DNA of 5,137 bases from Synechococcales cyanobacterium PMM_0003 (GTDB lineage: Bacteria > Cyanobacteriota > Cyanobacteriia > Pseudanabaenales > Pseudanabaenaceae), in the NCBI GenBank assembly GCA_949128015.1, contig CASBRC010000200.1, forward strand, positions 1-5,137. Direction: 5' to 3'. A program made the position numbers and the translations under genes. Positions within the stretch are counted from its first letter, which is position 1; the number at the start of each line of letters is the position of its first letter. The notes beneath the pieces were generated by a model. It had not been told where the DNA came from, made no database searches, and saw only the letters and a program-made list of their open reading frames with translations. This document shows, in pieces, positions 1-5,040 of this stretch.

Positions 1-1
1 T

Positions 2-118
2 ACAATCTTTATCGGAACCATCTTACTCGGTGGTTATGCTATTTACCAAATCGTCAAGGGTGAATATTCTGACATTCCTACTCTTTCGCAAGCCGCCTCA
101 TTTCAGTGCGACTTATAA
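2..118 (+). CDS. Tic20-family membrane protein, C-terminal fragment cut by the window edge
   Basis: An open frame enters from the left edge and ends at TAA (116-118), giving 38 residues. It starts with a hydrophobic stretch (TIFIGTILLGGYAIYQIV) and continues with KGEYSDIPTLSQAA, then a short tail. This has the same layout as the end of the next gene: last membrane helix, then (R/K)GxY, a proline and a serine. I therefore read it as a second Tic20/Ycf60-like protein immediately upstream. Plastid Tic20 is a core subunit of the inner-envelope protein import channel; the role of the cyanobacterial relatives is not settled. The gap to the next gene is 80 bases on the same strand, so co-transcription is possible. 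Only the C-terminus is visible, so the family call rests on a short match and on the neighbour. Confidence 0.6.
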   Translation, partial: TIFIGTILLGGYAIYQIVKGEYSDIPTLSQAASFQCDL

Positions 119-132
119 ATAATTTGCAAAGT

Positions 133-148
133 TCAGATATTCAGATAT
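133..148. repeat. Two tandem copies of TCAGATAT
   Basis: The octamer TCAGATAT occurs twice head to tail in the 80-base gap between the two Tic20-like genes. It could be a binding site or simple slippage; two short units do not decide this. No convincing promoter was found around it. Confidence 0.35.
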
Positions 149-198
149 TTGGACTGATTGCAATAAGCTCAATCAATTTAAAAAACAAAAAATGATTT

Positions 199-702
199 AT
201 GGCAAGACGTAGTTCAGTTAATTATTTAGATAGGCTATATGCCAGTTTACCTTATCTGCTACCAATCACCGCAGTAGTTGCCTTTGGAGCATTTTTATTT
301 CTTCAATTTCCTCCTTTGTTCTTTGTGTTCTTTCCAGTTTTTAGGCTGAATCAAATACTGTCTATTTCCATTATTGATTTTATTTCTATCCGTTTTGTAG
401 CTTGGTTTTGTGTATTTATTTTTGTAGTCAGAAACTACAAGATAAGTCATTTTACGCGCTTCAATGCCATGCAAGCCTTACTATTAGATATTATTGTCGC
501 GCTTGTTGGTGCAATTACTCAACTTCTAGAAATAATTTTAGGACAACTTGCATTCTTTCCTTTTGTTCTACAAATTATCGCCAGCGTTACTTTCTTAGGG
601 ATAACGACTGCGTTCATATACTCAGTATTTAAATGTATACGCGGTAAGTATGCTGATCAAATCCCTATGATTTCTGATGTTGTATATTCTCAAATACGTT
701 AA
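199..702 (+). CDS. Tic20-family protein (Ycf60-like), complete
   Basis: This is a 167-residue integral membrane protein of the Tic20 family. Seen in the sequence: a short polar N-terminus (MARRSSVNYLDRL) leads into hydrophobic segments at roughly residues 17-48, 61-79, 91-114 and 118-145, which fits the family's four-helix topology. The stretch RFNAMQALLLDI (87-98) is the recognisable core motif of the family, and RGKYADQIPMISD (148-160) is the typical C-terminal tail. In plastids, Tic20 forms part of the inner-envelope protein-conducting channel; cyanobacterial members lie in the cytoplasmic or thylakoid membrane and their function is unclear. The start is ATG 199; no clear Shine-Dalgarno precedes it, only an A-rich tract, which is common in cyanobacteria. 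An out-of-frame ATG lies at 192. A related gene ends 80 bases upstream, suggesting tandem duplication. The gene ends in a hairpin shared with the convergent prmC. Confidence 0.8.
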   Translation: MARRSSVNYLDRLYASLPYLLPITAVVAFGAFLFLQFPPLFFVFFPVFRLNQILSISIIDFISIRFVAWFCVFIFVVRNYKISHFTRFNAMQALLLDIIVALVGAITQLLEIILGQLAFFPFVLQIIASVTFLGITTAFIYSVFKCIRGKYADQIPMISDVVYSQIR

Positions 703-712
703 TTAAATCTAA

Positions 713-745
713 AAATAAAGGCAGTGCTTTACATTGCCTTTATTT
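713..745. terminator. Bidirectional terminator-like hairpin between tic20-like gene and prmC
   Basis: Arms 713-726 (AAATAAAGGCAGTG) and 732-745 (CATTGCCTTTATTT) pair over 14 positions around a 5-base loop. The single non-Watson-Crick position is a G-U wobble on the plus-strand RNA. The A-rich outer left arm and T-rich outer right arm give a U-rich end for either strand. It lies 10 bases after the plus-strand stop, and its right arm contains the prmC stop codon (740-742), so it probably ends both convergent transcripts. Confidence 0.7.
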
Positions 746-1606
746 CTTATTTGCACATACAAATCGTTCAATTCCTGAGTAATCTTGATGGATTTGAATA
801 TTGGTATATTTGCCATTATCTTTTAATAGCGATCGCACTATTTCGGCTTGACCAGACATTAGTTCCACGATCCAAAAACCAGATGATATTAAATAATCAG
901 GTGCGATCGCAATTAACTCTCGAATAGCATCTAGTCCATCGTCACCACCATCAAGAGCTAGATGTGGCTCATGATGGGTAACTTCGGGCTGTAAGTTTAA
1001 GACTTCAAGACTAGGAATATATGGAGGATTAGAGACTATTCCTGCGAGTTTAGTCTCTAAATTTAAGTTAGCTAATGGCTCAAACCAATTGCCATGATGA
1101 AATTGAATTTGCTGCTGATTTTTATGAGCATTAAGCTTGGCAATTTCTAAAGCGGCTTCACTGCAATCAACTGCATGAACTTGGGCTTGTGCAAAATATT
1201 GAGCTAAGCTGATCGCGATCGCACCGCTACCAGTACCTAAGTCTACCCAAATCCCATTTTTGTAGATTTCATCTTGGCAATTCTCGGCAACAATATCAAT
1301 AATTAATTCTGTTTCGGGGCGCGGAATTAGTACGGCAGGAGAGACTTGTAACTCTAGATCGCGCCATGTGACGGAGCCTGTGAGGTACTGCACGGGAATG
1401 CGATTTCTTAAACGCTTTTGCCAAAGGCAATCAAGATTAGTTAATAGTTCGGGTGTAATTTTTTGCGTGATATTTTGCGATCGCAATCGCAAATCAAGTT
1501 TATCTAAATCACTAAGTCGTAAAATTAGCCACTCTAATTCGTATATCGATACGTTATGTTCTTGCGCTGCTAAAAAATTGCGATCGTACCATTCCCAAAA
1601 ATCCAT
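740..1606 (-). CDS. prmC: Peptide chain release factor N5-glutamine methyltransferase PrmC/HemK
   Basis: PrmC uses S-adenosylmethionine to methylate the glutamine of the GGQ motif in release factors 1 and 2, aiding peptide release at stop codons; it acts in the cytoplasm. The 288 residues match the usual length (E. coli about 277). The N-terminal helical release-factor-binding domain spans roughly 1-85 and carries the family signature RIPVQYLTG (69-77). The Rossmann methyltransferase domain follows, with RPETE (96-100), SAM-binding motif I VDLGTGSG (121-128), the acidic motif II residue in HAVDCSE (144-150) and the catalytic NPPY (193-196) that holds the target glutamine amide. The end, DYSGIERFV, is also typical. 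No key residue is missing. The start at 1606 fits the family N-terminus. The 5' leader is almost identical to that of the DUF433 gene at 2456, because a direct repeat begins exactly at this ATG. No release-factor gene is adjacent. Confidence 0.95.
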   Translation of the reverse strand: MDFWEWYDRNFLAAQEHNVSIYELEWLILRLSDLDKLDLRLRSQNITQKITPELLTNLDCLWQKRLRNRIPVQYLTGSVTWRDLELQVSPAVLIPRPETELIIDIVAENCQDEIYKNGIWVDLGTGSGAIAISLAQYFAQAQVHAVDCSEAALEIAKLNAHKNQQQIQFHHGNWFEPLANLNLETKLAGIVSNPPYIPSLEVLNLQPEVTHHEPHLALDGGDDGLDAIRELIAIAPDYLISSGFWIVELMSGQAEIVRSLLKDNGKYTNIQIHQDYSGIERFVCANKK

Positions 1607-1807
1607 AAGTTAAATTCACTCTATTTAAATTGCTGTATATTCTCAATTTCCAATATTTAGACCTGTAGGGGAAAAGCATTCCCGCCACAATTTATAAATT
1701 TATAAATAACTTTACATCAAGAATGCTTTGCCCTCAATTTTGAACGGAGATCGATCGCTTTAAGTTGTGAGGTTTGGGCAAAACGTTACCAAATCATGCG
1801 ATCGCAA
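1604..1807. repeat. Direct repeat copy A, upstream of prmC
   Basis: These 204 bases align with 2454-2689 in the same orientation. I count 10 mismatches plus one 32-base segment present only in the other copy. The left limit is the first base of the reverse-complemented start codon (CAT, 1604-1606); bases inside prmC are unrelated to those inside the DUF433 gene. The right limit follows a HIP1 octamer (1798-1805). Together the copies bracket the DUF433-DUF5615 operon. Confidence 0.9.
1607..1664 (-). promoter_or_regulatory. prmC leader with a weak candidate promoter, duplicated at 2457-2514
   Basis: These 58 bases precede the prmC ATG and match the leader of the DUF433 gene except at two positions. 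On the minus strand, a possible -35 TTGAGA (1641-1646) and -10 TAGAGT (1618-1623) are separated by 17 bases. That would place transcription start only a few bases before the ATG. Both boxes are imperfect, so the promoter is a guess; the shared leader is directly visible. Confidence 0.3.
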
Positions 1808-1845
1808 AATTTACAAATATTGTGGCAGTGATGCTTTGCCCCTAC
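1665..1845. mobile_element. MITE-like non-autonomous element with terminal inverted repeats
   Basis: The ends are inverted repeats of 24 bases: 1665-1688 begins GTAGGGGAAAAGCAT, and 1822-1845 reversed begins GTAGGGGCAAAGCAT; 20 of 24 positions agree. Inside are further copies of the GGGCAAAGCATT unit, inverted at 1722-1733 and degenerate at 1776-1787, and a perfect AT palindrome TTTATAAATTTATAAA (1691-1706). There is no open frame, and I see no clear target-site duplication. The right end abuts the stop codon of the DUF5615 gene (1846-1848) without damaging it. It could instead be two adjacent hairpin repeats, or a dispersed cyanobacterial repeat that works as a terminator. Confidence 0.5.
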
Positions 1846-2208
1846 TTAAATTGGCAAGTATCTGAGTCGAATTGAAACATCATTTACGGAGATAATTGCA
1901 CCAGTTTTTAAGTCTGTAGCGTAATCATTTAAGACTAACATCAAGCGATTGTTAACCACTTCTCGACTTACATTGCCTAAACGGAATAAAATAACGCTAG
2001 GCAGGCTGTCTCCACTAATTGCTAATAGTTGAGCAAAGTCTAAATCGACTGTTAGTAATATGCGTTCTTCCTGTCGAGCTTTGTCTAATATATGCGGATC
2101 TTCCATCCGTTCTAGATTCTGCTCAACCAAGTGAATTGCATCATATCCTTGCTCCCTCAAAAGCGCAATTGTGCGGGGAGAGATGCCCATATCTCCTAAA
2201 AATTTCAT
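1846..2208 (-). CDS. DUF5615 PIN-like protein, putative toxin (VapC-like ribonuclease)
   Basis: The 120-residue protein starts MKFLGDMGISP and ends RLRYLPI, the usual beginning and end of DUF5615 proteins, a PIN-like nuclease fold found next to DUF433 genes. Conserved acidic residues suited to metal binding are D6, D37, and D55 and D57 in LLTVDLDF. The proposed role, by family and context, is the RNA-cleaving toxin of a type II toxin-antitoxin pair, held inactive by the upstream DUF433 protein; activity is not shown by sequence. A longer frame from ATG 2259 adds 17 residues. I prefer ATG 2206-2208 because it gives the family N-terminus and makes ATGA with the stop of the upstream gene, allowing translational coupling. 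The gene appears complete. Its stop directly adjoins the terminal repeat of a MITE-like element. Confidence 0.85.
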   Translation of the reverse strand: MKFLGDMGISPRTIALLREQGYDAIHLVEQNLERMEDPHILDKARQEERILLTVDLDFAQLLAISGDSLPSVILFRLGNVSREVVNNRLMLVLNDYATDLKTGAIISVNDVSIRLRYLPI

Positions 2209-2456
2209 ACGGCAGTAGGGACTGACTGCCAAAAAATCACTCGTTCTTGAGTGAGCCAAGCAGCATATCGCAGGGATTGCTGGATGTCTGAGGGTTCTAG
2301 GTATGGGTAGTCTTCAATAATTTCAGGTATTGATAAACCGTTGGCGATAAGGTTAATGACTACTGAAACGGGTATCCGCATTCCGCGAATGCAAGCTTGA
2401 CCTGCCATGATTTTTGGGTCAAAGGTGATGCGATCTAGTCCTGCTATTGCTTTCAT
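2205..2456 (-). CDS. DUF433 protein, putative antitoxin (VapB-like)
   Basis: This 83-residue protein is a full-length DUF433 member. The signature runs through LDRITFDPKIMAGQACIRG (7-25) into MRIPVSVVINLIANGLS; a helical, HTH-like part (about 31-68) contains IPEIIEDYPYLEPSDIQQSL. DUF433 proteins are regarded as antitoxins to DUF5615 PIN-like partners: they neutralise the toxin and probably autoregulate the operon by binding DNA. Here the partner lies downstream with a 4-base overlap (TGA 2205-2207 inside ATGA). The last 15 or so residues (from about W67) go beyond the conserved core and may contact the toxin. The start at 2454-2456 matches the family N-terminus. The leader is a near-duplicate of the prmC leader, and no strong Shine-Dalgarno is visible. 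The role is inferred from family and context. Confidence 0.88.
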   Translation of the reverse strand: MKAIAGLDRITFDPKIMAGQACIRGMRIPVSVVINLIANGLSIPEIIEDYPYLEPSDIQQSLRYAAWLTQERVIFWQSVPTAV

Positions 2457-2514
2457 AAGTTAAATTCATTCCATTTAAATTGCTGTATATTCTCAATTTC
2501 CAATATTTAGACCT
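2457..2514 (-). promoter_or_regulatory. Leader of the DUF433-DUF5615 operon, near-identical to the prmC leader
   Basis: This is the 58-base counterpart of 1607-1664. The corresponding candidate boxes are TTGAGA (2491-2496) and TGGAAT (2468-2473), 17 bases apart. Both differences between the two leaders lie in the candidate -10 region, so the copies could differ in strength. As in copy A the boxes are weak matches. A toxin-antitoxin operator would be expected here, but I see no clear palindrome in these bases. Confidence 0.3.
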
Positions 2515-2518
2515 GTAG

Positions 2519-2583
2519 GGGCAAAGCATTCTCGCCACAATTTATAAATTTATAAATAACTTTACATCGAGAATGCTTTGCCC
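2519..2583. repeat. Perfect 16-base inverted repeat around an AT palindrome
   Basis: Arms GGGCAAAGCATTCTCG (2519-2534) and its exact complement (2568-2583) enclose 33 bases containing the perfect palindrome TTTATAAATTTATAAA (2541-2556). A third copy of the core GGGCAAAGCATT lies at 2658-2669 in direct orientation. The RNA from either strand could form a long hairpin. The counterpart in copy A (1669-1684 with 1718-1733) pairs at 13 of 16 positions. Confidence 0.8.
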
Positions 2584-2613
2584 TCAATTTTGAACGGAGA
2601 TAGTTCGCTTTAA

Positions 2614-2645
2614 ACCGTAGGGATAATTTATTAGCTTGTCGCTGC
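2614..2645. other. 32-base indel distinguishing the two direct repeats
   Basis: Copy B has 32 bases here (starting ACCGTAGGGA, ending GTCGCTGC) between TTTAA and GTTGTGAGG, which are joined directly in copy A at about 1763. Either copy B gained it or copy A lost it. The GTAGGG inside resembles the tip of the terminal repeat, which hints that it is an original part of the element. Confidence 0.75.
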
Positions 2646-2698
2646 GTTGTGAGGTTTGGGCAAAGCATTGCCAAATCATGCGATCGCAATAATCATAA

Positions 2699-2927
2699 CT
2701 ACTGTTGATATTCCATAATAATCTTCTTAATTTCATTTGCATCAATATCTACTTGTTCGGATTTTGAATCTGCCCTTCAAGAAAGGATGCTGAAGTGATT
2801 TGCTTCTAACAACTTGCGTGTTTACATACCCCAACCTGTGAATGATCGGCAAAATCAGAACTTCTCTAACGCTATCTTCTTTAAAATCTGGTGAGTATAG
2901 TTGCTGAAAGTCAAAATCATCAAACAT
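2699..2927 (-). pseudogene. Remnant of a restriction-type (HsdR N-terminal-like) gene, frame-broken and mostly deleted
   Basis: From ATG 2925-2927 the frame reads MFDDFDFQQLYSPDF, then EDSVREVLILPIIHRLGY and VVRSKSLQHPF. This resembles, from memory, the N-terminus of proteins with an HsdR_N-type PD-(D/E)XK nuclease domain, where HPF is normally followed by an IPDY segment and the catalytic Asp and Lys region. Here the similarity stops after about 50 residues, and the frame ends at 2742-2744 after 61. A different frame then takes over: 24 residues from A (2771-2773), ADSKSEQV followed by DIDANEIKKIIMEYQQ, with stop 2699-2701, reading like a genuine C-terminus. The simplest view is a 5' end joined to a 3' end by an internal deletion that also broke the frame. 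The two ends may come from different genes. A short expressed 61-residue peptide cannot be excluded. Confidence 0.6.
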
Positions 2928-2967
2928 TTGGTAGTATGAATATAAAATTTGTTAGATTATGAAAATT

Positions 2968-3081
2968 TTAGCCTATTTCCCGTAAAAACAGCGATCTCAA
3001 ATTAAATAATCGCGCTATCTAATCAGCATTAAACTGCGAAAGCTTGTACTCAGAGTCTTTAAGAATTTCGGCTAGATTCAT
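2968..3081 (-). pseudogene. Truncated 5' end of a restriction/methylase-type gene
   Basis: ATG 3079-3081 opens 20 codons reading MNLAEILKDSEYKLSQFNAD, then TAG (3019-3021). In the same frame the sequence continues IARLFNLRSLFLREIG to a second stop at 2968-2970. The first 17 residues resemble, from memory, the conserved start of cyanobacterial proteins annotated as HsdR N-terminal-domain or N-6 DNA methylase proteins, which run to several hundred residues. Here everything after about 36 codons is gone. It lies directly upstream of another broken restriction-type fragment on the same strand, so both may derive from one lost locus. Only a short stretch supports this. Confidence 0.45.
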
Positions 3082-3117
3082 CAGGCGTAACGCGATCGAT
3101 TGTTGAAAGATTTACCA

Positions 3118-3123
3118 ATTATA
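3118..3123 (-). promoter_or_regulatory. Perfect TATAAT -10 box upstream of the 3081 gene remnant
   Basis: The minus strand reads TATAAT 36 bases before ATG 3081. No good -35 hexamer stands at 16-18 bases. It could be the relic promoter of the decayed gene, or chance in AT-rich DNA. No other gene or signal was found between 3082 and 3156. Confidence 0.3.
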
Positions 3124-3156
3124 AACTCTAGCGCAATTACGATAAATTTCTTTGGC

Positions 3157-3194
3157 ATAACAAAAAAGGCTCGCTTAGCGAGCCTTTTTGTTAT
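3157..3194. terminator. Strong intrinsic terminator, active on the minus strand and possibly both
   Basis: A GC-rich stem GGCTCGC / GCGAGCC with a 3-base loop (3168-3184) is extended by an A-tract on the left (3162-3167) and a T-tract on the right (3185-3189). The outer arms also pair (ATAAC with GTTAT) with one bulged base. The minus-strand transcript ends in GCGAGCC followed by six U, a textbook intrinsic terminator. It contains the stop codon of the 49-residue gene (3191-3193). Confidence 0.9.
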
Positions 3195-3340
3195 CTTGGT
3201 CTACGTTTGTTTAAGTCTTCTAAATAAGCCCGTTGGTAACTTAAAAAGCTGTTATGCCATTCCTTAAAACGGCGATCGCCATCACGCACCAACATTTGAC
3301 GATACTTTTCTGAAGAAACATACTCTTTTGAAGTTGACAT
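3191..3340 (-). CDS. Small charged protein of 49 residues, unknown function
   Basis: ATG 3338-3340 opens 49 codons ending in TAA (3191-3193). The product begins MSTSKEYVSSEKYRQMLVRD and ends AYLEDLNKRRPR. It has no signal peptide or membrane segment. It is rich in Lys, Arg, Glu and aromatic residues, and its middle (about 9-45) should be largely helical, suggesting a small soluble or partner-binding protein. I do not recognise the family. Support for a real gene: it begins 96 bases after the serA stop on the same strand, a GGA lies about 9-11 bases before the ATG, the stop sits in a strong intrinsic terminator, and the composition is protein-like. It may be co-transcribed with serA if the hairpin at 3413-3441 is leaky. 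No promoter was identified in 3341-3412. Confidence 0.65.
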   Translation of the reverse strand: MSTSKEYVSSEKYRQMLVRDGDRRFKEWHNSFLSYQRAYLEDLNKRRPR

Positions 3341-3412
3341 AAAGCATATCCACTAAATTTAGGTTAGAGATTACAGCAAGATGCTTGTCAATTCGTAAAA
3401 TCCAATTAGTTT

Positions 3413-3441
3413 TTTAAAGTTTTGCCAAGCAAAACTTTAAA
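3413..3441. terminator. Perfect 13-base hairpin at the serA 3' end, weak terminator candidate
   Basis: TTTAAAGTTTTGC (3413-3425) and its exact complement (3429-3441) flank a 3-base loop. The serA stop codon (3437-3439) lies in the arm. The stem is AT-rich, and on the minus strand it is followed by A residues, not a U-tract, so it may pause transcription or protect the mRNA 3' end instead of terminating fully. Confidence 0.5.
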
Positions 3442-5020
3442 GCTTGACCACAAAAGCATCAGTTACGCCTTGAATATGCACAACTTCATCAAGCAAACCA
3501 CTTGGCAATGGATCGTCAATATTCAAGACCATTACTGCTTCGCCGCGCACCATCCGACGACCAACTTGCATACTCGCAATATTCACATTGAAATTGCCAA
3601 GCAACGAGCCAAGTCTACCGATAATCCCCGGCATATCGCGGTGAAGAGTTAGCAACATATAGTGAGTCGGCGCAACGTTGATCGGGAAATCATTAATGCT
3701 AGTAATCCGAATTTCCGATTTACCAAGCAATGCACCCGTTACAGATTGCTGACCTTGGCTGCCATGAGCAGTTAGATGGATCGAGCCACTGTAGTCTTCA
3801 ACCGAAGGATCGCGAGTTTCGATGACATGAATACCGCGCTCTTTCGCTTCGATACTAGCGTTTACAAAGTTAACGCGCTCACGCAAAGCAGGAGTTAGCA
3901 AGCCTTTGAGAGCCGCCACCACAATCGGTTGACTTTCGCTATTAGCGATTTCGCCTTGGAGCTTGACATTGAGAGTATCGACACGTCCGCCCGCCAGTTG
4001 ACCAACAAGATTGCCAAGCATTTCGGCAAGTTGCAGATAGGGCTTGAGTTTTTGCCATACATCGGGACGTAAGCCGGGAATATTCACCGCCGATCGCGCA
4101 GGTAGTCCAAGCAATACATCACGGATTTGTTCGGCAACGTCAACAGCCACATTGGTTTGGGCTTCTTCAGTCGATGCGCCGAGGTGGGGTGTCAAGATCA
4201 CATTTGCACCAAGTTCGCGCAAACCTGATACATCTTCGAGAGGCTCATTTTCAAATACATCGAGGGCGATCCCGCCGATTTTGCCGCTTTTGATACCATC
4301 TGCGATCGCAACTTCATCAATGATCCCGCCACGAGCGCAGTTGATGATCCGCACGCCATCTTTCATGATCGCAATGCGATCGGCATTAATCAAATGCCTT
4401 GTGTCTTTAGTTTTAGGCAAGTGCAACGTGATGTAATCGGCTTCACGCAACAAAATTTCTAGCTCAACTAGATTCACACCTAATTTTTCAGCACGCTCGG
4501 CGGTCAAGAATGGATCGTAGGCAAGAATCCGCATTCCTAAAGCCTTAGCAACGCTGGCAACGTGAGAGCCGATTTTGCCTAAACCAAGAATTCCAAGGGT
4601 TTTCTTGTAAACTTCAACACCTGTAAAGCTCTTACGATCCCACTGACCACCCTTGAGGGATTGGTTAGCAGCAGGGATAAAGCGCGATAACGACATCATC
4701 ATCGCGAGAGTATGCTCAGCCGCTGCGATCGTATTGCCTTCAGGCGAGTTGACAACCACAATACCCATACGAGTGGCTGTGGGAACGTCTACGTTATCGA
4801 CCCCAACACCAGCACGACCGATAATTTTGAGATTTTTGCCAGCTTCGACGGCTTCTTTGGTGAGCTTTGTGCCAGAGCGAATCATGATCGCGTCATATTC
4901 AGGAAGAATTTGGATCAATTCTTCGGGGCTGAGAGTTGTTTTTATGTCAACTGTGGCGACTTGAGAAAGGATATCGATACCAACTTGATCGATGGGGTCA
5001 GAAACGAGAACTTTGGGCAT
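3437..5020 (-). CDS. serA: D-3-phosphoglycerate dehydrogenase
   Basis: SerA oxidises 3-phosphoglycerate to 3-phosphohydroxypyruvate with NAD, the first step of the phosphorylated serine pathway, in the cytoplasm. The 527 residues match the long (type I) form with four parts: a split substrate-binding domain (about 1-98 and 283-315), the nucleotide-binding domain (about 99-282), an intervening ASB-like domain (about 320-445) and a C-terminal ACT domain (about 455-527). Visible key sites are GLGKIG (146-151) for NAD, Arg230 in NCARGG, Glu259 in FENEP and His279 in PHLGAST, the expected catalytic Arg-Glu-His set. The ACT domain (RDMPGIIGRLGSLL, then NVNIASMQVGR) suggests effector control, as in other SerA proteins, though serine inhibition cannot be read from sequence. 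The start MPKVLVSDPI is the family N-terminus; no Shine-Dalgarno is evident. The upstream region holds an inverted-repeat element, so the promoter is not clear. Confidence 0.96.
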   Translation of the reverse strand: MPKVLVSDPIDQVGIDILSQVATVDIKTTLSPEELIQILPEYDAIMIRSGTKLTKEAVEAGKNLKIIGRAGVGVDNVDVPTATRMGIVVVNSPEGNTIAAAEHTLAMMMSLSRFIPAANQSLKGGQWDRKSFTGVEVYKKTLGILGLGKIGSHVASVAKALGMRILAYDPFLTAERAEKLGVNLVELEILLREADYITLHLPKTKDTRHLINADRIAIMKDGVRIINCARGGIIDEVAIADGIKSGKIGGIALDVFENEPLEDVSGLRELGANVILTPHLGASTEEAQTNVAVDVAEQIRDVLLGLPARSAVNIPGLRPDVWQKLKPYLQLAEMLGNLVGQLAGGRVDTLNVKLQGEIANSESQPIVVAALKGLLTPALRERVNFVNASIEAKERGIHVIETRDPSVEDYSGSIHLTAHGSQGQQSVTGALLGKSEIRITSINDFPINVAPTHYMLLTLHRDMPGIIGRLGSLLGNFNVNIASMQVGRRMVRGEAVMVLNIDDPLPSGLLDEVVHIQGVTDAFVVKL

Positions 5021-5040
5021 AACGATTAAAAAATGTACCA

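Larger units (their letters stand above)
2454..2689. repeat. Direct repeat copy B, upstream of the DUF433 gene
   Basis: These 236 bases match copy A at 1604-1807 from the start codon (CAT, 2454-2456) to just past a HIP1 octamer (2680-2687). The copy is 32 bases longer because of 2614-2645. Its internal inverted repeat is perfect, whereas copy A's has three mismatches. It lacks the outer right terminal repeat seen at 1822-1845, so the element portion looks truncated. A 60-codon frame within it (2507-2689, minus) has no recognisable protein character. Confidence 0.9.

Noticed and set aside
119..198. Promoter for the second Tic20-like gene
   Set aside because: TTGGAC (149-154) could serve as -35, but no good -10 follows at the right distance. 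The gene may be transcribed from upstream.
402..632. 76-codon plus-strand frame inside the Tic20-like gene
   Set aside because: It is an alternative frame of the Tic20 gene with a Cys-rich, implausible composition.
724..927. 67-codon plus-strand frame
   Set aside because: It is antisense to the end of prmC, which has clear family motifs; no evidence of its own.
2209..2259. 17-residue N-terminal extension of the DUF5615 protein from ATG 2259
   Set aside because: It overlaps the DUF433 coding sequence by 55 bases and precedes the family's normal N-terminus. ATG 2206-2208 gives the usual start and an ATGA junction.
2507..2689. 60-codon minus-strand frame
   Set aside because: It lies wholly within direct repeat B; the corresponding part of copy A has no 32-base segment, so the frame is not kept. 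Composition does not look like a protein.
1604..2689. CRISPR array
   Set aside because: There are only two long repeat copies, separated by two genes, with no short regularly spaced repeats.
3422..3652. 76-codon plus-strand frame
   Set aside because: It is antisense to the ACT domain of serA, without recognisable features.
4044..5029. Several plus-strand frames of 100-130 codons
   Set aside because: All are antisense to serA. They follow from its codon usage and match no family.
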